From Romanomermis culicivorax (taxonomy: Eukaryota > Nematoda > Enoplea > Mermithida > Mermithidae), in the NCBI GenBank assembly GCA_963922205.1, contig CAWUHX010000325.1:1-64000 (forward strand): a stretch of 64,000 nucleotides of DNA, given 5' to 3'. The position numbers and the translations under genes are program-made. The notes below the pieces were generated by a model. It worked only from the letters and a program-made list of their open reading frames with translations, did not search any database and was not told where the DNA came from. Positions 36,901-48,900 of the stretch are shown here, in pieces; positions within the stretch are counted from its first letter, which is position 1, and the number at the start of each line of letters is the position of its first letter.

Positions 36901-39900
36901 TTGTAGCCTCTTCATCTATTTTTCCGAAATTCCAATGATTTGATTTCCAAACTTTTGTTCTCCTTCAAAATTACTTTGTGTTAGAATTTCCAAATTGTTG
37001 TTTTCTCACTTCCAGGTTTTTCGACTTACTCATTTATATTTTTCATGTTTCACTTATCAGTGCTCCATATTTATCTTTGAAAGTCTTCGGAGGAAAAGGA
37101 ATCTAAGATTTCCGTTTTCAGCTACACTACCGTATTTTTTTAGTCTTGCCGCATTTTCATAAGTTTCCATAATCCTTTTTGGTCTCCCTTCGCAGTTTTC
37201 TAATGAAATTTCTTAGATTCTATAATTTCTACCTAAAATGTTCTATTTTTTCCGTCGGATGCATTTTCAGGTTGTCTGCGCCAAGTTTCTGTATATCCAC
37301 TTCATTAATTTCGACTCATGCGCATATGTCTTTTTTTTCTCCTGTTCTTTTTTTCTATTTCGCACGGAAATCTCACCTGTTTTGAAGTCTCCCTTTAGCT
37401 TCTACGAAAAATTCGAATTTTTCCTCTTGCTTTAAATTTGTCCTCTGATCGTATCTGACTTTTCACTATTTTCTATTTTTTTTAATTCTTCACTTGTTTT
37501 CTTAAACAATTACTATTTGTCTTTCTTGCAAGTTTTCCTCTTCGCGTCGTTTATTTTTTCTGCTTTTGTTCTTTTGCCCTATTTTTCCTTATTTGAGCTT
37601 TTAACATTTTGTATTTAACCCTTTTTTAGCTAAACAATAGTATGGCCTTGATCGTCAAGCGTTACGAAGCCGCCCAATCGCATTCCGTTTCGCCTTCGTC
37701 GTCGTCCCGCCTACGGCGTCCGGCATTTATGAATATCAACGTCGGTGGCACCGCCGCGCCATTAACGTCGTCGTCAAAAAAATCGTCGTACGGCGACGGC
37801 AACGAAAATTTACAGCCGCGACACGGCAAAGTTAAAGAAAGCGTCAGCGACAGCAGCGGCCAAAGTCAAACGATGACGGCAACGGCCGCGACGACGTCGA
37901 CTGCAGCGATGAAAAATAATGTACACGCGGTCGTGGCACAACGGGAATCGTCGTCATTGCAGTCGGTGTTGTCGGCGCACGCGGAAAAATTTGATAGGAA
38001 AGAAAAGGGTATAGGTTGTTTAACTTTTTCTTGTTTTTTTTCTGTTGTATATTTGCGACTCTCTTGAGTTTTTTTATTTCTTATTTTTGCTTCTTGTTTT
38101 TTCGTTTTTCGTATGCTTTTTAACTTTCCTCCTTTGTTTTGTTTTTCCATGTTTTCTGTATATTTTCTCTTTGCCTGTTTGTTTTTCTGCATTTATTTCG
38201 TTGTTTTTGTCGTTCATTTCGTCATTTTTGCTTTCATTTTTACTATTTTTTCGGGCATTTCGTTGTTTTTCATGTGCATTCTATTTTTGAAAGTCTCATT
38301 TCTTCTTTTTCTTTCTCGTATGCACGATTTTCAATTTATTTTCTATACTGGGACAATGGCAGAAATTCTAGCCGTTTGATAGTTGCAAATGTGTGATTGC
38401 TTGTCTGATTTTCGAATTTGGTTGTCGTCAGTTTCCAGATCAAAATTGATGAAATTTTTGCCGCTCATTTCTGTCAAAAATAATTGAATTCTTTTTTGGT
38501 TTTCTAGCTTGCCGACTCGACACTATCTACTCTATTGAAAACATCAGGAGATCAGCTCTTTGCCCAGATCTGCTTGATTCTTTCCATTTCTTTTTTCGCG
38601 TTCTTCTTTTATCGTTTTTGTCTCAATTTTTCGTCTCATTTTCCATTATATATTTTTCTTTTTTCGTTGTTCACTTTTTTAAAATAGCATATTTACGATA
38701 TTTTCTACTAGGCGAAATTAGCATCAGCGTCAAGAGTCGCAAATGGCGAAAAGTTCGCAAAAGCGGTAGTTGTCCTTCAGGCCCCAATGCTCGGAGCGGC
38801 GGCGGCACTAATTCTCGCGATTGTATGCTCGGGCAACAGATCGAAGAATGCGTTACTTCCGGCGATAATGACGTAAGTTTCATAGTTTATTGTAGGATTA
38901 CTGTAAAAATGTTTGTTATTTTTGAAAATCTATATTTTCTTCCTCTCTACAGTATATACCTCTTATCGTTCGACTTTGCGTCAAAGTTGTCGAACATTAC
39001 GGTCTGAATACGATCGGCGTCTACCGTATACCGGGAAATACAGCGGCCGTCAACGCTTTAATATCGAGCTTAGATAAAGGATTCGAAAATGTGAGTTTCT
39101 TGACCACTGGTTGAATGGGAAATCAAAAGATATTATACAAGTTCCGCTAAAGTTGCATTTTTAATTTGACAAAACAAAATTTCCGGCATAAAAATGAATA
39201 ACTGAAAAAAACTTAAATAAAGATGGAATTTTCATTTTTTGACTATACTACTTTGTCGTAGACAAAATTTTTGAGTTTTTTGCAATCAGAAATTCTATAA
39301 TTTTGCTTACAGAACGGTAGACAATTGCCAGAAATTATTCAAGGCTTAATTTTTCGTTGATGTCTGTCAATTTTTACTTTCTCTTTTTTCTGACATAACA
39401 AAAACAGTCTTGTTGTATGTAGTATAAAAATACATTACTCTTAATTTAAATATAATATTCTAAAACTTGCACAATTTTCTAGAGAACGGGAAATATTCCG
39501 AATGTTATTTTCCCGTAGAAGGAAAAAGCTCACGACTTCTAGAATTTTAAAATTTGAAAATTGGTCAAAATGTGCTTTCAGCAATTTAATTTGCCGGATT
39601 ATCAATTTAATTAGGTCATAAATCTGGTTTTATCACTGGTTTTTTAAAATTTCGAGCATTTTATTCTGGAAAAACTGTCGTTCCGAAATCACAATTTATG
39701 ACCTTACATTTTTTAAATCAACTTCCATTTTAAAATCTTTCTCTGCCAAATCCACATGAATTTTAAATTGTTTTGTATTCCGCTTATTCAAGTGATAAGA
39801 TTTCCTCTCATCAGTATCAAAATTACTTTTTACGTCTTTTAGAATAATCTTATTCTCGAAAATTTTATAATCATCAAGACGAATTTGCAATGACTTTTTC

Positions 39901-42900
39901 CTGTGCCACGCTCAGTCACTGGACTAAAAATTTTGCCTCAAATTACTGTAGAATTGAGATTAAAAAAAACATTTTCTTCTCTCTCGAATTCTTCAGAAAA
40001 CGTTTCTGTATTCTTGTTTCCTGTATCTTTACTAACTTTTCTCCTGAAAATTCTATTCTTTTAGGAAGTTTCAAATTATTTGTGTGTAAAAATTATGTTT
40101 TTTCTATGGCAATTCTGAAATTCTTTTGCAGGAAAAATCCTAACGAATTGAAACTAATCAAAGTTCTTCAACACCGACTGAATCTGGGTATTCGAGATTC
40201 AAAAACGGACAATTGTTTTGGCTTTAGTTTTTCTCTTTCGCCGTGAAAAGGCTTAATAATATCAGAATCCAAATTTTCTAAGGAATTCTCAATCTGGACA
40301 TCTCATTTTCTTGGATCCAGAAAATATCGGAAGGCTAAAATGTGATTATTTCGACATCTAATTTCCTGGCATCACCCATTTTTTAGATTTTTTGCTACAA
40401 ACAAATTTTTTTGTAAATTAGGAGTTAAAAATGTCAAATACAAAAGACTTGACTAAGGTATTAAAAAATTATTCTGAATTTCAGTTTTTTGTGCAATGTG
40501 AGAAAAAAATCTGCACCTATAAACATGAATTCATGTGATGCTTACTGTCGCTAATATTTGTTTGGAAAAATAACATATAAGCAACCAAAACCTAATAGAA
40601 AAAATCCCAAACTGCCCAAAAAATCGACTGGTAACATCTCTGTGATCAGTCAAAAATGAAAACTTTACACTGCATTTGATCTACCCTTACTTCCGGGGCG
40701 AAGCGCCGAAAAATTTTTTGAAGTTTTATACTCTAGGACCCTGATAAATGGATATTTTCAAAACTTATTCCATGACTCAAGGTTAAATTTTTCTGTCTAG
40801 AATGATTGTCAAACTTGAGCGGTGATATGTTTTCAATCAGTCTTTTTTTCAATCCTACTAGAAGATCAGCTTGAAGTCAGTTATGTTTAGTAAATTCAGT
40901 TGAAACAGCAAGAACATACCTGTAATAGGGGGTTGGGGGGGGGACCCCCACCCCCAACTTGGCTAACCATATACCCAACCATACATGTAATTGGGGGGGA
41001 AGTGCTATGGGAACCCCCCCCCAGAAATCGTCGACCATATGGCTAGCCATTGGGCGACCCCCCCCCCAGGATTTTCCAATTCTATGACTAGCCATGTGGT
41101 AGCCCTAGGGACCCCCATAGTTTTAGTCGGAAAAATACTGAAAAATGTCATTTTTTCCATAAAAAATGTCAATTTTTGAACAAAAAATGGTCAAAAACGC
41201 CAATTTTCTCGGCGCTTCGCGCCAGAAGTACATATTTTATCATTTTTTAGACGAAAATTACTACTTTTTAAACCGTTTTTCGGACATTTTTCATGGAAAA
41301 ATCGAATTTTTTTCCTTCAGGGACCCCTCCCCTAATATTTTGGGAATTACTGACCCCCGGCCCCAAAAAAGTGCTCCAACCCCCCCAGACCTCGGAGCTC
41401 CGTTACATGTATGTACCCAACCCCCCCCTAGACTTGAAAAAATTAGAAAAAAATTGGCAAAAAAGTGCCTTTTTTGGCCCTTTTTCGGAAAAATTTCGAC
41501 TTTCTTCGACCTCCTCCCCCAAAATTTCGGGTTTACCCCCCCCCAACTGGTCGGACCTCTTACAGGTATGAGCAAGAACAAAAAAAATTTCGCCGCCAAG
41601 ATCTATTTTTCTATTTTTGCCAATCGGAACAATTTTCTACCGGTATTTTTCGTCACATCTAGTCGCGTGATGATAGAATACCCGTATAGAAGATTACTGT
41701 AGAGTGGAATTCTAAAAATATCTTTATTTTCAGACCGATTTTAACGACTCCCGTTGGCGGGACGTTAACGTCGTCAGCAGTTTGTTGAAGGCATTCCTAA
41801 GGCGTCTGCCCGATCCGCTTTTGACTGATCGATTTTATCTAGAATTCATACAAGCCAACCGTATCGACGACAATAGCGCCCGACTCAGGAAACTTAAGCA
41901 GACGGTAAAAGGAAACTCATAACTGATTTGCATGATATTTGTGTAAATTTGCAGTGGTTCATTTTCATAAGTTCTATGGAAATTTTTCGCTCCGCAGATC
42001 CACAAATTACCTCGAGCAAATTATGAAACGACCAAGTACCTTATGTTCCATTTAAGAAGAATTGTTCAACATAGCGAAATTAATAAAGTAAATTGATTAA
42101 AATTTCCAGATCGTTTTATACTCTATGAAATCGAGTACAAAAAAATGACTTTTTCTAGATGGAAGCCAAAAATTTGGCCCTAATGTTCGCCCCTTCGATT
42201 ATAAGGCCCGGTTCAGACAGTATGGCTACCATGGTTTCTCATATGAGTGACCAGTGCAAAATCATCGAATCACTTATTCTATACGTAAGTTTATTTTTAA
42301 ATGTTTTGTAAAGTATAGGCTGCAAGAGAATTTTGTGAAACATATTTCTGTTTGAAGTGTTGAAAGTTGAATTTCGATCACTGAAAAATTTTCCCGCAGT
42401 CACGTGATCAAATGTGCATCGTACATGACATTGTTTCTCTCACTTTTGGATTTCCACTTCCTTCATTTAATCGTTGTTATCCTCCGAATCTTGTTTTGCA
42501 TCGAATGAAAAAAACTTTTTCGATCAATCGAAAAGCGTATACTAGTCACGTGATTTTTTTCCAATTTTTCCATTCATTTTTCTTCAGTGTGATTGGCTCT
42601 TTTCCGCGCCAGAAACGTCGCCCGGTGATAGGACGCCCCCGTTGACGCCCATTTTAATCGATTCGATGGAAAAACATGATCTCTATAGTCCGCCCGAAAT
42701 GAGCGAATTATTGTCGCGGATGGTCAAAACTGAAGAAGGTGAAATCCTAGAATTTTTCGTTTTCAAAACGGGAATTTTATAATCAAGTATTGACTTTTTT
42801 GGTTTAAAATTGAAAACTTTGAAATTTGACACAGCAATGCAGTTATGAAGAACTTCAAATTTTCAAACATCGAATTTTCATACACTTTCTTTAAATGTCG

Positions 42901-45900
42901 TATAAAAATTCTAGAATATCAACCTACTGAATTTTTGCCTGGAATTAAGCGATGCTTATACTTTCTGAAATTTCCGGTTTTTTGGATCGTGTCTTGTATG
43001 TTTACTAGAGATGTATCGGGGACCCGAACCCGAAATGGCCCGACTATTTCGTTGGACCCGGACCCGATATTCTTAAAATTTTGTACCCTGAACCCGGACC
43101 CGATATTTTCAAAATTTTGGACCCGATACATCTCTAGTTTTTATTATATGAAGATATACACATACGTATATCGCACAGATAAGCTTATGGACCCGGACCC
43201 GAAATTCTTAAAATTTTGGACCCGGACCCGATATTCTTCAAATTTTAGATCCGGACCCGATATTTCCAAAATTTTGGACCCGATACATCTCTAGTGTTTA
43301 CAAAAACTCACTTAATTTTCATGAAGTTGTGGAAGATCAATTTAAGTTTTTAATATTATTTTTTGTCATTTTCCTTCCATTGTTCACTTTTTGAAGTGTT
43401 TATTAGATATTTAAATTGAAAAGAAAAGAAAAATTTCTCCGCTGCAAAATTCCGAAAGGCTCACATGTTTTCTTGCAGATTTAATGCATGCTAAACATTC
43501 GATCACGAAAAATATTCTAAAAATTCGTCGAAATTCCCGTAAATCGTCGACGAAAATCGGCGGCGTCGGCAAAGTTTCGACTTCGAATCGGAAAAACGAC
43601 GATGACGATGACGCCGAAGAAGACGAAGATGACGAAGAAGAAGAAAATGAGCGACAAGATTCTGAAACTGAAAATGAACAGGAAGAAGAGCAACAACAAG
43701 AATCGTTCAATTCTCTAGAAAATCTAACGACGACCACACCACTTACGACGTTGAAGAAAAATTCGAAAAATTTACAAAGGAGAAAATCGTCGAAAAAGCG
43801 ACGACAAAATGATTATAACGAGCGGAATATCGACGCCGAAATTGAAAATAGGCGTCAAGAAAATTTTGACGTCACAGATTTTAGGTGAGGGGTGGCTTTT
43901 TATTTTTAATTTTTACCCCGTTTTTTCTCAAGTTTCTGTTTTTGTTTCTTCCAAATTTTTTTGTATTGTTTACAGTGTTTTTTTTTGTACATGACCCATT
44001 TGCACATGTACAAACGAGTAGGCAATTTTCATTTGTACATATTTGTACAATAAAAATATTAGTTTTTTAAGCGATTTTGTTTGGGTACTTATTGGTACAG
44101 ATATCGAATCAAATATATTATGATTTTAGAAGAAGTGGGACCGCTCTAAATAAAATCAAAAAAATACTCAACAACAACAAAATTTATTCAACACCGGGCG
44201 CCCACGTACTATTAGCTTTTTCATCTTTACACACCTGACAATAAGCCTTTCGGCTTTCGATGTCGATTACACGAAGCCAAGTAAATATTTTTAGCCACGT
44301 CGGGTTGAATTTGTAACAACGAGTAGCCATATTATTCAGGTCAGTTCAAAGTAAAATAACAGATTTCTATAAAAAGGAGTGCATGAGTAAGTCATATTTA
44401 GCACCTGAAAAAGTGAGCAAAATTGCTTGGTGGGAAGAATTAAAAAAAAATTTTCCCCACTTGATATCTGAAGAATTGCGGGTGAGGTAAAAACTAATAA
44501 AAATTGACAACGACAACAAAGTTAAACCTACTGATTTATCTAAGTACTTCAATTCAATTAAGACTCAATTTATTATTTCCATCCAAAAAATTCCAAAATT
44601 TTCAATATTTGGAAAATCATAAAATTTATACCACAGTAATAAGGCGCGGTTCACAACATGCAGCACAGTTACGCTGAGACAAGCGGAAATCTCAATTTTT
44701 GTTACAAATTTCGGCAAAATTTTGGATTCTTCTCGTTTGTACATGTACAAATGACGACTCAAAGTTCATTTGCCGCTAGAAATTTTCATTTGCCGACGGC
44801 AAAAAAAACACTGATTATTTTTTAGCGTTTACTTTTTATAATCTTTTTTGTTTTTATTTTAAAATATATCTTGAACATTTTTCCCCCGTTTCTTCGTCGA
44901 TTTTCAGTTTATTCCCGCGTTTTTCCTGTAGCATTTTCAACCTGGCCCAAAACATTGATGACGGGCTTTAAAAAAAATTTGACGTCAAAGGTTCCAAGTT
45001 GAAATCAAGGCTCCAAATTTCGAAGGTTGAAAACTGCGAAGTTCATTGCGATTCACTAGTTTCTAAGATATTTTCTTTCAGTCTTTTTTTCTTCTTTTCT
45101 TTTATATTTTTTTAGTCGTTTCCGCGATAGTTTTTTTTCTTTACATTTTCCGTTCTACTATCTAATTACGAATTTTCGGCACTTATGAACTTTATGGCTC
45201 ATACGTTACAAGTTGTCATTTTAAGTCTTCCGTATAATTCTTGTACAGTTCGGCATGCTTGAGTCTTTCATCGTTGTAAGCGGGAAAATCTTCATAAAAA
45301 TATAAACAGAAGAGTGCTGGAAGAATCAAAACATCAAGAATAAGGGAACGTCAACAAAAATAAAGACATTAAGAATAAGTGAAAATAAGTAGGAAAAGCA
45401 TTAACACGAAAAAAAGAAAGAAGAGGCAAGATAGGGAAAGCAGCAAAGAAGGCAGAAAAAATAATGTGAAAGAATAACAAAAAAAAAGAATCAGAAGAAT
45501 AGAAAAAGAAGGTAAACAAGTAAAAGCAAAAAACTTGGATGAAAAGTAGGTAAGAATGAAGAAAAATCACAAAGAGTAAAATTAAGAGCGTGCCAAATTG
45601 TATGCGAAATATTTGGTAGATGATGCTTACTAACAATGACAGCTTGTAATATATTATTTCGTGAGTAACAAAGAAAAAAGTAAATGACAATGAAAAAGAA
45701 AATGAAAGAAATCAGAGAAAAGAGATGAAAATGCAAAAACAAACTTAAACGAAAATATAAGCAACCCACAGAACGAAGGAAAAAAGAAATACATTAGAGA
45801 AAAGTATTAGGGAAAGAAGGAAAATGTGAAGAAAGTGTTATTATACATTCTCTATCGCTCGTTTGGAATCGCTCAGTTAGGAATTTGCTCAGTTGGGAGT

Positions 45901-48900
45901 CGCTCACTTGGGAATATCCCTACATTATTACACAAAATTTCAACAAAAGGTTCAGTAGTATTGTAGTTGACCCGGTGTATTATTACTTGATATGTGACTT
46001 CTTTTTACCTCTTTGCAAACAACATTAAAAATATCCGGATATCTGAAGGTGCAAAAAACACGGATACCCGGATATGGACATTTTTCTGGCGCACATCACT
46101 AATAATTACCTGATTTTTTCCCTTGTGTTCCATCATTGGAAGCCGAACAACCTTTTTACTCAACATTCTGTCATCTATTATTTCAATTTTATCACTTTTC
46201 TTTTGATTTTCCAAGTTCTTTCTTTTTTCGTTTTTTGTCTTCGTGCTCTACACAGTTCATGTTTACATTTCTAGAATATATTCTTAGCGGCTTTTTCCGT
46301 CATAGATGTTTCTGTTCTCTTTGTTCATCTCCTTATCAGTCACACTTGATTTTTACTTACATAGGTTCTATTTTTAGGTTATTCTTTTTTCCTTTCTTTC
46401 GTCCTCCCATTTTTTCATTTTTTTTTTTGAAACTGACTGTTCACGTTTTAGTGTTTTCTATTTTTTCACATTTATTTCAATTTGGTCTTTTTTTGTCCGC
46501 AGATCTGAAGCCGAAGAATTGCGCCGTCTCCGGGAAGAACAACTCTATACTGCTCGTCGGATTTTCATTACCGGCCCGCCGTTGGACGCCGAATCTTTGA
46601 CCCCCGACGTTTTTTCCGATCGATCACCCGTCAATTCGGGCCAAGTTGAAAATCTTCAGGCTTTAAACATAAATAGTCTAAATTCGTCTTTAGACGTCTT
46701 GTCGCCCGAAACGCGCGAAAAAATTCGCCAATTTCAAGCTGAAAGTCGTAAATTTTCTTCAACCTTGAAAGTTCATAATTTACCCAACAACAAACCCATC
46801 GGAAACAAGAACTGCTCGTCATCCACCAATCTTAATATAATCACTACGAATATGAATTGCAAACAACAAGCCGTTTTTCTAACTCCCGAATCGGCCGTTG
46901 TACCATCAGGTCATAGTAGCCATCAAAATATGATGAGTCATTCTACTATGTTGATCCCCGGCAGCGGTAATCAACCCAATACAACGTCAGATTATTCCAG
47001 CGCCAACGATTCGCCCGTTAGCGGCTATACTTTGAACAACAACAATGTTAGTTGTCGGGAAAGCGAGAGACAACTCCGCGCTACGGCGGCGCCGTCGACG
47101 AAAACGCCGAAGCAACAACAACAAACGCAGGACTTCGCGTTACAGTATTTCAATAACTTGAGTATATCGATTTCGACGCCTGCGGTCGTCACCGGCCCAA
47201 CGAAGTAAGAGGAAAAATTTTGAATTCTTGAAAAAACTTGATGGGAGGGGCTTCCCTAAAAAGCTCTCCCGATAACTTGATCTATTGTTTTTGAATTTTC
47301 CGTTGCGATAGAGAAAACAGAAAACTAAAAGGCTTTTAATACATTACTCAGTTGACCTAGTGAGTAGTGCATTCAGGTTTTGTTCATCAGTTCACGTAGC
47401 AACTCTAGTTTCTCATCATTAAATTTCATGGTCTTTACCTGCAGTAATAGTATTCGCTCATTGCCGACCACTGCTCTTCGATGTCAATTTTCACTTTTTC
47501 TGTCAAAATTCATTGGTCGGCCATTATATATATAAGCTTATAAGCTGAGTAAGCTTACTGTAAAAATTATTCAAAACTATTGAAAACTGGAGCAACTAAA
47601 CAGTGAAAGTCTGATTTTTATGAGCAAAGGCACTGTTTTCACAAAAACTTTCATTTTTTCAAATTTTAGATGCTTCGATTGAATATCTGAAATTTATTTA
47701 AAAATAATGAAATCGAATTTTCGGAAAACTCTTATCAAGTGTTTTTGATTCCGGACTATACTTTTCAGTGGTATTTCACCTTAAATTTTATATTTTTCTG
47801 AAATCTATCCAAAGATAATTACGAAAACCACATAAATGGGTAATTTTGCGTAAGTTATACCGAACAAAATGCATAAAATTCTGACATCAGATACTAGTGT
47901 AATTTTCCTATCGAATCCAAAAGGGCGGAACCTCAGTTCTGCTCTGATTACTGTAACATACCATCTTTAGGAGTGCCTATACATGTAATTGGGGGGAAGT
48001 GCTATGGGAACCCGCCCCCCCCCCAGAAATCGTCGACCATATTTCTAGCCATTGGGCGACCGCCCCCCAGGATTTTCCAGCCATATGGTAGCCGCAGGAA
48101 CCCCCATACTTGTGATCGGAAAAATTACTGAAAGATGTCAATTTTTGATAAAAAATGTCAATTTTTGAACAGAAAATGGTCAAAAATGTGAATTTTCTTA
48201 GCGCTTCGCGCCATAAATACATTTTTTTGGTCTTTTTAGAAAAAAAATTACTATTTTTTTAACTATTTTTCGGACTTTTTTCCTGAAAAAATCGATTTTT
48301 TTTCATGAGAGACCCCTCCCCCCAAAATTTTGGGAATTACTGACCCCCGGCCCCAAAAAGGTCGCCCGACATCCTCCCCATACCTCAGGGGCCCCGTTAC
48401 ATGTATGGGAGTGTCGTTTTTTCCAACCGCCTATCTTCTGCTTAAATTTCGGAATCATGCCTTGCTAAAAATTTTCTGTTTTCCGAATTGAAAAAAAATT
48501 CTTTGGAAAGAAAAAGTGTATTCTGCGTCTCAACTCTGAATTCTAGTGATAAAAATTTGCTCTCGAAAATTTTTATATTGAGGATTTCCGACACTTGAGT
48601 CTTCAAAAAATCAGGTTTCCCGCAAAAAACTAAAGACCTCTATAAGAAATACGTTTATGGGGATACTCCAAAGTTCTGACGTCCATTTTTCACACGCTCT
48701 CCAAAAATTTAAGAACTAAAAAATGAGGTCACCAAATTGAGAATTCTGTAGAAAATTAGGATCTTGTTATTATTAAACTTTTTTACGGCGAAAGAGAAAA
48801 ACAAAAGCCAGAAAAAATTGACCGTTTTTAAATCTCGAATATCCGGATTCAGTCAGTGTTGAAGAACTTAAGTTAGTTTCAATTCTTAAGAATTTTCCCT

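Larger units (their letters stand above)
34767..37629. other. RhoGAP intron 8
   Basis: 2.9 kb. It holds a tRNA-like foldback (35755-36085) and a 119-codon minus-strand frame (36556-36915). Strongly T-rich on the sense strand near the end. Confidence 0.65.
40915..41570. mobile_element. hAT-like family A MITE, split by a nested family B MITE
   Basis: Ends CATACCTGTAA and TTACAGGTATG. Perfect 8-bp duplication AGCAAGAA at 40907-40914 and 41571-41578. Removing 40980-41413 and one copy of TACCCAAC restores the family A word order seen at 14058-14258. Confidence 0.9.
39091..41733. other. RhoGAP intron 11
   Basis: 2.6 kb, dividing the RhoGAP domain. It carries the hairpin remnant at 40693 and the nested hAT-like pair 40915-41570. 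The left 1.6 kb is featureless. Confidence 0.65.
43885..46502. other. RhoGAP intron 16
   Basis: It holds the hAT-like element 43973-44813. A purine-rich stretch at 45310-45840 switches to a pyrimidine-rich tract at 46100-46500 before the acceptor. Three imperfect 20-bp units (TCGCTCAGTTGGGA) lie at 45858-45915. Confidence 0.65.

Noticed and set aside
38045..38396. Several overlapping plus-strand frames rich in Phe
   Set aside because: T-rich intron 9 sequence; three frames are open at once, as expected from composition.
45334..45769. Long minus-strand frames rich in Phe/Leu/Ser
   Set aside because: They are shadows of the purine-rich plus strand, with low-complexity hydrophobic translation.
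46033..46085. TATCCGGATATC...ACCCGGATATGG pair as a small transposon
   Set aside because: Only about 50 bp with no flanking duplication; too little to call.
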